Positions 1-28,863 of a stretch of 64,000 nt of DNA are shown piece by piece. Source of the DNA: Chionis minor (taxonomy: Eukaryota; Chordata; Aves; Charadriiformes; Chionididae); assembly GCA_013398295.1 (NCBI GenBank), contig VZSF01003924.1, positions 310,001 through 374,000 of the forward strand, read 5' to 3'. Below the pieces are notes generated by a model. It searched no databases and was not told where the DNA came from. It was given only the letters and a program-made list of their open reading frames with translations. The position numbers were made by a program, and so were the translations under genes. The stretch's first letter is position 1. Every line of letters starts with the position of its first letter.

Positions 1-15662
<15,662 letters not shown>

Positions 15663-17906
15663 TTAAGCATTAAACTACAAAATGTGTCAGCAAAAAAATA
15701 CTCTTTTTCAAATGATTTAAAATAAAACACAGTAAGTTTTAAACCCTTGAAATTTATACAATTTCCCCCTTTACTCCAAATCCTCTTTTCTTCCCCTTGA
15801 TGTTATCATGTACATGGTTAAACAAGTAAATAGCACAGTAATCTACAAAAGAAATTGTCATACCCCAAAACTAACACAACCATTTCTTGGGTGTGTTTCT
15901 GCACAACTTCCACGTCCATTTGTGCCCCTAAAGAGACCTCTTTAAATTAACTGAAACTTGCCTTTCTGTAATATTTCCTACAGCGTACATGCTACAGAAT
16001 GAGTCTGGAGATGTACCAATGAATCTATGTGATGCTTGTGAGTACAATACATTTATAAAAAAATTGAAATTCATGCAAATATGAAAACCCAATAGCTAGA
16101 GTTACAGCACCAAGTGTTTTTTCTCCTTTTCTTGAGATAACCACAACGATCACACAACGATGAACTGCACTGGTGAGAACAAATCATAGAAAACTGTGTA
16201 TATACATGAGATTCAGTTGTGTAATGTTGACCTTTACCCAGTATAATTTACTTCTAGACCAACACCAAATATTAAAGTGGAGTAAACATCATAAAATGAT
16301 CTTCCCTCAAATAAAGATGACCTCCCTGTTTTAAGATCATTAAATTTCAGAATTTTTTTTAGCAGAATTCCAAGAACATATCTGTGAGTCACTGCACGTG
16401 GAGAAGTGAAGAAAACTGCAATCGCGTGCAATCAGCAGATAAGTGAATTGAAATGGAACCAATTGTTTTGTGGACTTACTTTTCTAGTTATAGGTCTCTT
16501 ACAGCTAAAGGGTGAACTGAGTTTCTCTCCCTTTTTTGGTTTCTCCAGGTACTCTGTCTCCTAGCAGAGAAATCTGTAATTTGCCTGCTTTAAAACAAAG
16601 CTGTCAGCGATAGTATCCTCTGTTTCATGCTTAATAACGAATTCCAGCATCCATGATTCTTTTGTGAGTGACAAACATCTTCACAAGAACCCCCATTATT
16701 TACCATCAGGAGCAAACTTTTAAAGCAGTAGCATTACATTAAAAAAAAAGAAAAAATAGTTACATCAGTTCAGATTATTTGGTTTTTAATAACATGGCTG
16801 ACAGGAACTTCTAATGCCTTAGAATTTATAAACTTACAATAAGGGATGAAAACCACTCTAGTAGTCAGCCCTCCAATCAACCTTTCTCTTTGAAGACATA
16901 TGACTTTCAAACTTCTGGTTTGGATCCATAAATGGTTTGTCCAACCCTGCAATCTCTCTCAAGCTTTTGCTAAGAACTGGTTTACCCTAATCTAATATTG
17001 TTTTTTTGCTCTAAACTAAATGTATATAATTATATAATAAATTTCTGATTGAGTAGAAGTGTACATTTGTGTAGTAAATTATACAATAATCAGAGCAATA
17101 CAGGACATTTATAAATTTCTGCTAGCTATCAGAGGCTTTTACATAAATGCAGTATGTTTGCAGGATGTTGGGGGTTTTTTAGGGTAAAAACTCTTAGAGG
17201 CAGATGCTGCCATTTACTGTATTTTACAATGTCTACCACAACATGGTTCAAGGCTGGTTGCTTTGTGCACGCTACCACTGCATAAAAAGTAAGTAATAAC
17301 AAATGAAATTAATAGAGAAAGAACAAAATCCTGTGCAAGTCTGCGATCCAAGCTAATACATATGAATCTTACGCTGGTTAGCAAAAAGGATCACAGGCCA
17401 AAACTCAGAAGACAGGCACATCAGGTCAGTGCCGTATTGCACTGGGTGGATGCTCATCTGCCCAACCTGATCCCTCACCACTTCTGTAGTAACCCAAACT
17501 CACCATGTGAACGTGTTCAAGTGATATTAAACACTACAATGAGTTTTCCAAGCTCTCAAAATTCCAAGGAGGGCTTAAACAGGCAGAGACTCAAAACTAC
17601 TACTTCACTTTCAGACAGAGTGTCAGTGAACACCATTAGTATGCTGAGGCATAAAGTGCTGAAGCTTTAATTCATTTATTTATATACTCATGTTACATGT
17701 ATTTCATGTCTGTATGCACATACACACATATTTATGCAAACACAACTAGCTTTTTAAAGTGCAAATTGTCTTTGTCAACATTTGCTAACTTTATTGTTTT
17801 TTCAGCAAATTTCCATTTTAACTCTGTACTAACAACCTCTCCGTCAGAGCCACGTCTTCTGCAATTTCTTCAAGTCTTTAATAGGTCTCAAAATACATAG
17901 CACAGG

Positions 17907-18035
17907 TACTATCATTCTTCCCATTTTACTGATAGAACCAATCAGGCACTGAGCAAGGCAGTGATTTCCCTACAGTTATACAGTAGGCTGCTACAGGTCT
18001 GAGAACAGAAATAAAGTATTAACCAAGTGCCGTAA
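17907..18035 (-). mobile_element. MIR SINE remnant
   Basis: In plus-strand reading the segment follows the reverse complement of the MIR consensus: CCCATTTTACTGATAGAACC, then CAGGCACTGAGCAAGGCAGT, CCTACAGTTATACAGTAGG, and later ATTAACCAAGTGCCG matching the tRNA-like end. MIRs are ancient amniote SINEs that survive as diverged remnants in birds. The match is by pattern memory and not scored. Confidence 0.65.
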
Positions 18036-18289
18036 CTTCAGTGCATCCTGCCGAAGAAACTATGTATTTTGTATTGCATCATCCATACTTGCAGAAACAG
18101 TCCCACAAAACTCTAGAATGTAAGCTACATGTTTTGTGATCATTTCTCATTCACATCGCTGAACAGAAGAGACATATAATACAAACCAAAAAGCTTTAAA
18201 TGAACCCTAATCAGCTAAGCGGTTTAATCTGCCTGTTTCAACCGTGGCAGGGTGTGCACTAGCAAAAAGGAGCACAAGGCTCAGAATCT

Positions 18290-18405
18290 CCCATTTCTCA
18301 AATCCAGCCTCAGTTCTCAACCTGGGTGAAAGTAGTGCCACCAACTCAACAATCTCCTCATTTTCTCCAGCTGTAAACTGGGAGTAATAAATCCCCAGTG
18401 GCTTT
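18290..18405 (+). mobile_element. Possible MIR SINE remnant
   Basis: CTCCTCATTTTCTCC followed by AGCTGTAAACTGGGAGTAAT resembles the MIR core (TTTCCTCATCTGTAAAATGGG). The upstream part (18290-18350) is only loosely similar. It lies close to the better MIR at 17.9-18.0 kb but in the opposite orientation. Confidence 0.4.
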
Positions 18406-21400
18406 TTGAAGAACACTTTACTCAATGTTCAGGCTGTGCAGTCTGGAGATCCACAAGGGGTATGTTTTCCATGTTTAAAGTAAAAAGCTATCAGCTTTCA
18501 CAGGAAAGCACACACATGTAGAGAGAATGTTCCTACTTTGAAGAGCAGAACTGCTGTTAGAAAAGTGTCCCCCTCCCCCCAATTTTTTTACTTATATTAA
18601 AACCTGTTAAGAGTATGTGGCTAGATATTCACAAAGATTATAAAACACCACTGGCAGGGTCTGGATGAAATCCTGTCTTGTTTCTTTTCAGCCAGAAGGA
18701 CAGCAGCTAAACTAAGAAGCTATTAAGGCACAGGATTTGAACCAGAAAAGATAGGTAAAGTTCTTCAAGAATGAAATGTGAAAAGCCATCACAATATGTG
18801 AAAGATCCTGGAAACACAAAATAAGTTAAACGCCAGCCCAGAGACAATGAAAGCATGATGTCTGGAGTCCTAACTACCACATCAGACTCATTACTGGATC
18901 GCAGAAAAACAATATTGAAATGTCTTTGCGCAAAACTGACACTACTAATCCAGGGAGCGCAAGTCTTTTCCTGGCATTGCATGCACTGAAGCATCTGGCA
19001 CCAAGAAGTTAAAAAACAAGTACGGGAGATAAAGCAATCCCTGATTGCTGTTTTCAACAAAAGCTGATTAGCCTTACATTGGAGACAGCGAGTTGAAGCA
19101 CTACTGGTTTGTTATGCTCTTGCCCAGTCCTCCATATCAACAGATTGGGAAGTGTAATACAACCCCTATACTGCTATTATGTAGCCAGCCATGAGAAGTA
19201 AAGCAAATACCCTTTCAGATTGGTGAAAATAAGGCATGGAGACAAAGTAAAATCCCCTAAATCAGCAACAGCCCTAATCAGACAGGTGGCTGAAACAACC
19301 ATTTCCAAATACAATTTAACTGTGCTAATCCCTACTACATAAAATGAGGGTCTGTCTGATGAAAAGAAGAGGTTTGGCCTGATAATCTGCATGTTAAATT
19401 CCAAATCTCACCAAATCAGGCTGCCTGACCACAAGATGCAGAAGGAACTGAACTGCCGCTCAGTATTACAGTATTTATAGGTCAGTATTTCTCCATTTAT
19501 AAACGGGCATTACCATAGACAAATCTAGCAAAATTACAGGTTTTGTAATCAACTTCTAAGACCCTATTAAAGCATGTTTTAAATTATTGCAACACTACTT
19601 GGAAAGCAAAGGATAAGAATCTTTAGCATGTAGGCTGTTCATTACCACCCTTAAACGAACCTCAGCATTGTCACACCATCAAATAGTATATGTAAAGTGC
19701 TGACCTTCACCCACAAGATACTACCAACAGAATCAGGTAAATGCACATGTGCACATAGTTAATACATGCGCACACCTGTTCGACAGAAAAAATAAATTTA
19801 GATGACAATAGAGGATAATCATTAATAGATTTGTAGATTGTACATGTGCGTGCATGCTCATCTGTATACAGTACACAAAACACCAACCAGAAAAATGTGA
19901 AGACAACAATTTTAAACCTACATGGCACTGCAAATAAACAGTAGTCAGGTCTTTTCTAATTAAGCAGCAATAAAATATCTTCATATTATTCTGTTTATAT
20001 ACCTTATTCTTGTTCCCCATCCTAAAACCTTGACCATCTCTCAGACACCACCAGGACAGCCCAAGGGGTCACCACAGCTGGAGGTGAGGACTCCAGCAGT
20101 TGTCACAGGCCTCGTGGCACCCAGGAGCCACACGGCCATCTGCTGCACACCCCACCTGAGCCACCTTGCAATGACAGGGGAGGAACGCTCTGCAGGGAAA
20201 CGTGGTACATGCCCTTTCAGTCTCTCTCCTTCACAGCAACAGAAACTCTTATAACTCATGCCACTAAATGACAACTGGATCTTGGCACCTCTCTTTGCTA
20301 AACAAAACCGGACCCCAGGAGTACACCTCAAAACTGCTCGCCTGCCCAATATACAGGAGACTTTAGAGAAACAAGGTCTGTCAGCATACGAACAATTCAC
20401 AGCTAAAACTTCAAAAATATTTTCCTAACTAGCCAGTGTTCAGCACGTCTTTCTGTACAAAAACCTACATCTAATAGATGTGCTTCATAACATACCTTAA
20501 AACTCAAGAAAAAGGTTTGTTTTGATCCAAGGGGTGTGGAGGAAGCGGATTCTAAAGCTGCGATCACCATGGGAGCAAAACAGATACAAAAGTAGCTGGC
20601 ACTTGCAGGAGATCAGATGGTGAACTTTTTGCCTACAGCTGTCACACAGCTCACAACTCTTTTGCTTGGGGCTGCGCAAGACACAACATGAAACCAAACC
20701 CTGTCCTAAAGAGCTTAATATAAATGGCCACAAAATAATGCACACAAATAGCGAACTCTGACCCCAAAGAGTCCTCTTTAAGGCAACTGAGGTCTACTGA
20801 GATGCAGTGGATGGTTTATATGGGCACAGATGTGTTCTGGCCCCAAAACCAAAGCTGGCCAAGGAAGGAAGTAAGGTTACTTAAGGTGGCAAGTTAACAA
20901 AGGTATTTAAAAAAAAATAAACATCAGTTTTCCGGACTCATAAGGAATGGCATTTTCAGCCACCTGAACTCATGAAAAGGAAAATACAGACAAAATGCTA
21001 CAGCAAGCATCTCTGTAAAAGACTGAAGTAAAATACATATAGGAAGTAGCTGCCTTTTATAAAATACAACCCTGTGATAAGTGTAGGTAGATGCTAATTT
21101 TAGTGGCAAACACTGTAATCTTAGTCTGATCAATTATCTCTGTCTATGCTGGATGCCTCCACCCTCCTCGATACAAAGGGAAGCCGCAGACTGCTGGCAG
21201 CAGCAGCTCATCTGCTGAGCAACTCATCCAGGCAGAAACAGAGGTCTCAAGATCTCCTTGTACGCGTAGCCCATCTTGCAATTGCGATCTGATAAAATAC
21301 AGCAGATCACATTAAAATCAACTGAAAGACTGCCATTAATTTTCAATGTTACCTACAGGTATATAAAAATGTCCTAGATTCAGAGACAGACCTTAAGGAA

Positions 21401-21612
21401 TAATACATAAAATGGAAGGAAAGCAGACAAAAATCTGTTCTGAGTTTTATATTGTGTTCCTACCTCTGGTGAGAAATGATGCCTTTAGCTTTAGATTCAG
21501 GGTACGCCAGCAGTTTTATAGGAGGCCCAAGCACTTCTTTTAAGACTTTTTTTTAATTTGCAAATAATACATCACTTGGTCATACTAACAGTAAAAATGG
21601 AAGGGATGGCTG

Positions 21613-21615
<3 letters not shown>

Positions 21616-21654
<39 letters not shown>

Positions 21655-21657
21655 ACA
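21616..21657 (+). repeat. Poly-T tract, 42 uninterrupted T
   Basis: A run of 42 T lies in the coding intron, equal to poly-A(42) on the ZMYND11 sense strand. No retroposed gene or SINE body was recognised on either side, so it reads as a mononucleotide microsatellite. The exact length may be affected by sequencing error. Confidence 0.95.
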
Positions 21658-23661
21658 GCTACATAGCCTAAGAACTTAAAATCTCCGGAATCCACTGGCT
21701 ATCCTTGCGGAGAGCCAGGTGAAGATTTGTGCTCGCAGTTGTATCTCAAGGTCTGAACTCAGAAGCGTAGGCTGCCTGCTCCCACCAGATGTAGCACTGA
21801 AATCAACTTTCACGAAACACAGGCTAAACTTTATGGGTATTTGTATGTTTGAAATATATATTCCTTGCTTGCCAGGAACTGAGAGCTGGCCTGAGAGCTG
21901 AAGATAATACAGACACAGAGTAGAACCATTTAGAGTGGGTTCGTAGCAGCACGCTTGTTTTCAAAGATACTTTTTGATATGCTTACAGTTTCAATTATGG
22001 ATTAAATTTATTAAGATGAACACAACCAAAGCATAACATTCTTCCTTTGTATCTACACTTCACAGAGAGAGATGCATGTGTACAAACTGGCTGCATTTGA
22101 TTTCCACTGCACTCCACATACCAACAGCACACTGCACAGACCACACAGGCACTGACAGAGCCGTTGTCTCTGCAATGAAATACTGATAATATATGATCTA
22201 CATTTTGTACCATCCAAAGTTCCAAGTGTGGAGCACACAGGAACTGAATTACAGAGAAATTATGAATTTGCTTTTCTCTCTGACATCCATATCTGCAACA
22301 TTTATTTTGAAGACACATACATTATCTAAGTAGGAAAGGTTTTAAAGTTTGTTGCATCTGTACTTCATAGTCTAGATATACAGCATTTGCATGAATATGG
22401 AATCTGTGTTTTTATAAAACCAAATGAACGCATAAACTTGATATTGAAACAGCGAGATCCAGCAGTTCAATGAAACTAAGATCTGCCTGATGTTTCTTCT
22501 GCTGTTGCTAAAACAAAGCTAAGGAGTTTGTTTGTGTGTGAATTAGATATCCCAGGCACCATGCATTTTCCTATAATGTTTATCACCTGGGTCATTTCTC
22601 TCAAAACCAGGTAATTTTAACTCTGGTAACTCCTTATTTCAGTCATTTAACTTCTCACTCATACAACTTCACTATAGACTTAAGATTGTGTAACCCACTA
22701 ATATGACCTTGAAAAGCAAGCAATTGAGGTACCGAGCTATTCAATCCTTATCTACAAAAATCTCCATTTCAGAACTACTACCACCTTCCTAAGGAGGAAC
22801 TTGTCTAAGAAAGGGCTCTGCTCCCATTTTATGAACCTAATAAGCTGTACGTGATACTGCTGGTAATGTACACATACGTGGACTGAGTACTACTGGCAAA
22901 CAGGGGCACTAATCGTTCAGTGGCATTCCATGCACATGAGAAATTGCTGGTGTATACACAGAGCCACTGTTCCATCCAGCACTTTTCTGTGGATGTACTG
23001 AAGAGAGAAGTAATACATGACTCAGAATATAACATCCTGGCTAATATCTTGCCAATTAAATACTTAGCTCATATTGAGCGTCTTAACACAAAACATGCTT
23101 AAAAAATATACATTCAAGTGCTTTCATGATTCAGTTTTTCAGTTTTCTATCTAATTTAATATCCATTCTTATCTGGGTTAAAAGTAACAAAAACTTTTTT
23201 TTTTTTTGTCAGATTAGTTTTAACTTGGCTGAATTTCAAAATCATCACACTGTCACAAAATGTTCACCTAATTACCAGCTATGGAACAGCACAACGGCTG
23301 AAAAAGCCATCAGAGCAGGGCTGCTGCTTTTGGTGATGATATTGTTTATATGAATGGGAATATGAGACCGCAGCCTAAAATAGATGGTACGAGTAGTGCT
23401 TTGGAGATCACTCTGCACTGGTTACAGAAAAAGCCTTGATGAGCACTTCAGGGCAGATAATCTGTTAAATGGCCATGCCACACTCATTTTTATCTTTTAC
23501 TTCTAATACAAAGCCATGTTTACAGCAAAGCAACCAAACATAAGATAGAAGTTTCACTTTCAAATATTAAAGATTTTATGATTCAAGCAAAAATCAATAC
23601 TGGTTGTGACATAAAAAGTAGATTGGCTTCCTTTTAGTAACTAGAAATAAAGCATGTAGAG

Positions 23662-24931
23662 GAAAAGAAGGTTATCAGGAGTAGTCAATACAGATTCACC
23701 AAAGGGAAATCACGTTTGACCAATGTGATAGCCTTCTATGGTGGCATGACTGGCTGGATGAATGGGGGGAGAGGAGTGGACATTGTCCACCTCGTCTTCA
23801 GCGAGGCTTTTGACACTGTCTCCTGAAACCTCCTCACAGGTAAGCTTGGGAAGCATGGGTTGGATGATGGACAGTGGGGTGGACTGAGAAGTGGCTGAAT
23901 GGCAGAGCTCAGAGGGTTGTGATCAGTGGGGCAGAGTCCAGTCGGAGGCCTGTAGCTAGTGGTGTCCCCCAGGGGTCAGTACGGGGTCCGGTCTTGTTCA
24001 GCATATTCATCAGCAACCTGGATGAGGGGACAGAGCGTACCCTCAGCAAGTTTGCTGATGACACAAAACTGGGGGGGTGGTTGACACACCAGAAGGCCGT
24101 GCCACTATTCAGTGAGACCTGGACAGGCTGGGGAGTTGGGCAGAGAGAAACCTCATGAAGTTCAACAAGGGCAAGTGTAAGGTCCTGCGCCTGGGGAGGA
24201 ATAACCCCATGCAGCAGGACAGGGTGGGGGCTGACCTGCTGGAAAGCAGCTCTGCAGAGAGGGACCTGGGAGTCCTGGTGGACAACGCGATGACCATGAG
24301 ACAGCAACATGCCCTTGTGGCCAAGAAGGCCAATGATACCCTGGAGTGCATTAAAAAGAGTGTGGCCATTAGGTTGAGGGAGGTCACCCTCCCCCTCACT
24401 ACTCTGCCCTGGTGAGGCCACATCGGAAGTGTCCAGTTCTGGGCTCCCCAGTTCAAGAAAAACAAGGAGCTACTGGAGAGAGTCCAGCAGAGGGTTACAA
24501 AGATGGTCAAGGGACTGGAGCATCTCTCTTACGAGGAAAGGCTGAGAGACCTGGGGCTGTTCAGCCTGGAGAAGAGCAGATCGAGAGGGGCTCTCATCAA
24601 TGCTTATCAGTATCTAAAGGTCAGGTGGCAAGAGGATGGGGCCAGACTCTTTTCAGTGGTACCCAGTGACAGGACAAGGGGCAACAGGACAAACTGGAAC
24701 ACAGGATATTCCATCTCAACATGAGGAAAAATGTCTTTACTTTGAGGGTGACAGGGCACTGGAACAGGCTGCCCGGAGAGGTTGTGGAGTCTCCTTCTCT
24801 GGACATATTCAAAGCCTGCCTGGGTACAATCCTGTGCAACCTGCTCTAAGCGAGCCTGCTTTGGCAGAGGGGTTGGACTAGACAATCTCCAAAGGTCCCT
24901 TCCAAACGCTGACATTCTGTGATTCTGTGAC
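23662..24931 (+). mobile_element. CR1 LINE, 5'-truncated, ORF2 3' half plus 3' end
   Basis: About 1.27 kb of CR1 non-LTR retrotransposon lies in plus orientation, antisense to ZMYND11. The reverse transcriptase part is visible as [14 protein letters not shown] and FADDTKLGG in the frame of 23874-24158, the latter being the catalytic Asp-Asp region. The frame is broken by indels and stops, so the copy is dead. The C-terminal portion of ORF2 continues to about 24.85 kb. The element ends with the CR1 tail signature, ATTCTGTG units at 24913-24931. The 5' limit is estimated from where similarity fades. Confidence 0.93.
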
Positions 24932-27900
24932 AGCCTGTTGTGTATTCTTCTGTGCAAACTTACACTAATAACACAAATTAAGAGAACTATGAGAATATTC
25001 ATTAAAATGAAAATGTGGATAGGGATTTTCAATTCAGTTACACTTCCACCACTTCCCTTTTAATATTTATACTGGAGTTCATAGTCCGCATGTATTATCT
25101 ACAAGAAGTATTAAACAGAGTATTACAGTTTTTATAGTAACAAACAGTAAGAAGAGTTTAAATGAGTTGACACTCATTAGCCAACATCAAACAATAAGTA
25201 CGGCTGTTGTTAATAGCCGTGTATTTGTGATGTTAGTATGAATCATTTTGTTTACCAGCTACACTCACGCTCAGCCCAGAGATGACTTCACCTACTGAAT
25301 CAATGAAGAACATTGACCTTTGAGATAAAAAAAAACCTGCCTTACTACCAATATCACATAAGATCATTCCTAAGAAAAGAATTATCAGATGAGGAAAACT
25401 GATCAAGCAAAATTCGTTATAACATCTGAGCAGAATGAACTGTAGGAGCTAGGTATGTATGTGTTAATATTTCTGATCAAAGCAAATAAACTGGAAGTTT
25501 AGCTTCACCTCAAGCTCTAGTACTCAACAAAACAGCCGTTTATGCTAAACCCCTACAGGCATAATGGTTGTACAGCCAGCTACAGCATCCTTTCCATTCC
25601 ACATAGTCAGCATAAAGTGGGAAAAAACAGTGGCAAGGCTGGAGGAATCTCATCAGTCCCATGGTGAAGAGTTTTCTGCACTAAGCACTGAATTAGTCTT
25701 ATGACAGCCAACACTGCGAAGCAGACCAAGCAATTCAGGTAGCAATATTCTTTATCACATGGCAGGACAGTGGCTCAGTACCAAGTCAAAGGAACAGTTA
25801 TCCCTAACAAATCACAAACAGCACCGCCTAATGTACCTGGACTTCTTTTTATGTATTCCTTTAATCAGTTTAATTATTGTGTTTAAATAGAATTGTTACA
25901 CAAATTGAAGAAATTATCTATATCAAGAAAAGAGTTTGATGGGAAAAGAGTAATTATTAACACACATTGTAAAGTCAAGATGACACTTTAATGAAATCTA
26001 CCATTTCAAAAATTCTAATTCTACTACTACTCAGAGCAAATGCAGGTAGGTTCTTTATAGCCTTTTTCCAAGAAAAGCTTACAATTTTTTTTCTGTCATC
26101 CCTGCTTGCCCTCTCCTTAGTCAAAAATGTCCGAAAGTAGCTCTTAAAATGGACCACAAATACCAGCAATATTAAAGTCACATAATACCCAAACCAGAAA
26201 ATCATGATGAACTCAAACAAAATTAAGACTAAACACCATATAAACAATGAAGTAAAAGCTTCATGACAAATGTAGCTATCTACAGGTAACACAGGTGAAA
26301 TTTAATGAATATATGATATTGTGAACATCTGTGCCATCAATGACAAACCATCTTTCCTTCTTACAGGTTTTATAAAAAGTGCTTAGCTTAGTTCCTCACT
26401 TCAACATTTTTGTGAATACGGACATTAAAAGTCCTTATTAGCTTACTGAATATTATCTCACAGGTGAATCTTGTACAAATTTACAAGAAAAACTGTGTAT
26501 TGGGTATGATGCAAAAGCTGGTGAGCTTCCCTGTGCTTTCCTGTGTATATGCAGTTTTCAGTGTTCTTTTTATTACCTTACAGCATATATCTGAGCTTTT
26601 GTAAGTGTCCGAAAATTTCAACCTAAATACATCATTTAACCTCACTGTGAAGCCGTCAATATAAAGAATCAATGTATCAAACAAGTCAAACGTTTTGGTG
26701 TCCATTATATTTCTACACAATGTTTTGCTATACTTGTAACTGATAGTTATGTATACACAACACAGTTTTTATATATGACTGAAACAGTACTTTTACTAAA
26801 ATGTTTGTTAATGATCACTTTTAGATTGCTTTTTGGTCTAGTCATATAATGATTTTTAACCAAATCAACCAAAAAATTGCTGAAAAAGCACAGAAGACTT
26901 TTTTTTCTCCTAAGATGGTCTATGACTAAGGATTCACAAGCTTTAAAACTCTAGATTTAGTTCACGATTTAACATAAAAATAGTGCTATGAAAACAGAAC
27001 AGAAACATTGCTTTGGGGCTAAAAGAAGCAACTGAAGATTATCATGGGAAAGAGCAACGGAAAGTAAAAGAAATGGAAAAGGAGATTGACTTAGCGGAGT
27101 TGGACACAAAGTGTCTTGTCCTTCACTACAACAGAAAACGGATAAAGAGATATTTAAAACTAAGAGTGTTCTACTCTGTCATCACCTGGTGATGCGTTTC
27201 TTTTCTGCAATATAATTAAGCCAACCCAATACAAACTGAATTCAGTTTTCTCAGTAGACAGGCTGCCACTCGAAGCAGCTATGCGGCCCGCTGAGGAAGT
27301 AGTATCATGCTCCTCATTGTAGGACCTTGTACTCCACACTTTTGCTTACCCTTGCATAACTACAAACTGCTATTACACTGCATTGCATGGAGAAAAACTT
27401 CACTGTACTGTTCTTCCTCATCCTTTCCCAACTGGTAAAATGTGAGCTTTCGTGACACCTCCTTCAATATTCTGTTCTACCTGTTCACCTGTTCTACCAC
27501 AGTACCACTGACCGGGGTTTGATTAACATGCACCAGATTCTGAAGAGCTGCTTCTAATAATACTATTTGCTTCACATGGTCACATTTAAAACAGACGTGA
27601 AGATGACGTAAAGATGTGGAAAAGGAGCCAGTAATACTGGTTAAAAGTGAACTCAAGCAACCACTGCATTCTTTGTGTAACAGGACATGTTTCACTTCAA
27701 ACAATTCTTTTCAGATAAGCTTACTCTCCAATAACAAAAAGACAGGTATTTTAGGGGAATGGCTTGACAACGCATAAGCAACAAACAGACCAGAGAAACA
27801 TTTTTAAGCTTTCATTTCATTCAAAGAAATATCAGGTGCTAGAACACTTTTGCTCATGTAAAGTTAAACACCAGGATTAACTAGTTATAAATCCAGAGTC

Positions 27901-28107
27901 ATCTGCTCTCCTAATCATTCTTATGGCTTACTGTCTTTTTTATGCACGGCTATTTAGTTGCAACATGCAAAACACTAGATTTGAATTTTCATCAAAGGTA
28001 CTATAAATAGTGACAGATTTTTTCTAACAAGTTTCTGAGCTTCAAATAAGCAATACTCCAAAAATCTCGTTCTTTCATTTTTTTTTCTTGCCACTGTATC
28101 GCATAGT

Positions 28108-28206
28108 CTTATTTATAGATGTGATTATTCCCTACCCGCTTAAATTGCTCATTTTCTTATTTATACTCTCGTGATTATTCTCTACCTGTGCAAATTGCTC
28201 ATTCTC
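28108..28206 (+). repeat. Two-copy tandem duplication, period 48 bp
   Basis: Unit A (28108-28155) and unit B (28156 onward) both start CTTATTTATA and share GTGATTATTC, then CTACC, then AAATTGCTCATT. Several substitutions separate the copies, so the duplication is old. It lies within an intron. Confidence 0.85.
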
Positions 28207-28781
28207 ATCTTTGCTTTAATCAGTGCTTCTAGAAATTGTTTTCTGTTAAAGCAGACGGCCTAAAAAGAGAACTCCAGAAGAACTAAGGCAACAAAAACAG
28301 ATTTATGGATGGGAGAGACCCTTAACTTTAACTATTCTTGAGATCGACTGGAAAAATTTCATAGAGTGACATTTGGAGAAGAAATCCCCCTCCTAGGACT
28401 AAGTGTCAAACTGAGAGGGTCACATATTCAATCTACAGCTGCTAGTGACTCCACCTCAACTGTGGGACCAGAAAATCTCATCCTTTTACAGTAATCTTTT
28501 GTACTGAGTAATCCTTCTCTGGCATGCTTTCCCATCAACGCTGATTAATGTCGGTCTGCACAAAGCTAACAAGGGACTGACAGAGTCAACTCTGTATAGC
28601 ATTGGGATCTGCTCATCTCTCTCAGATGTTCTGACTTAACTGCACTCACATTAAATAAGAACATAATAAAAATGAGTCCACAGAAAAAAATATGGGAAGA
28701 ATGGTTATTTAAGGACTTAGTACTGGACCATCCCATTTGAAAGCCAATTAAAAAAGATGAGAGTCTTTGTGCCTATTTATG

Positions 28782-28796
28782 AAAAAAAAAAAAAAA
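28782..28796 (+). repeat. Poly-A run (15 A)
   Basis: Uninterrupted A tract in the intron just upstream of the ISRE-like site. No retroposon body was recognised next to it. Confidence 0.9.
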
Positions 28797-28843
28797 GACA
28801 TTTTCTTGTATCGCTGTTGCTGTAAAACAGCTTTCTGACTGAT

Positions 28844-28863
28844 GAAACTGAAGTTTCAGTTTC
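28844..28863. promoter_or_regulatory. ISRE/IRF-like composite site
   Basis: AGTTTCAGTTTC at 28852-28863 matches the interferon-stimulated response element core (AGTTTCNNTTTC). It overlaps GAAACTGAAGTTTC at 28844-28857, an inverted pair of GAAACT half-sites, so three IRF half-sites are packed in 20 bp. Function in this intron is inferred only from the motif. Confidence 0.35.

Noticed and set aside
20036..20240. GC-richer patch with open frames on both strands
   Set aside because: Few CpGs and no recognised repeat or exon signature. Not enough to call a feature.
23909..24421. 170-codon minus-strand ORF
   Set aside because: It is the antisense shadow of the CR1 ORF2 sequence.
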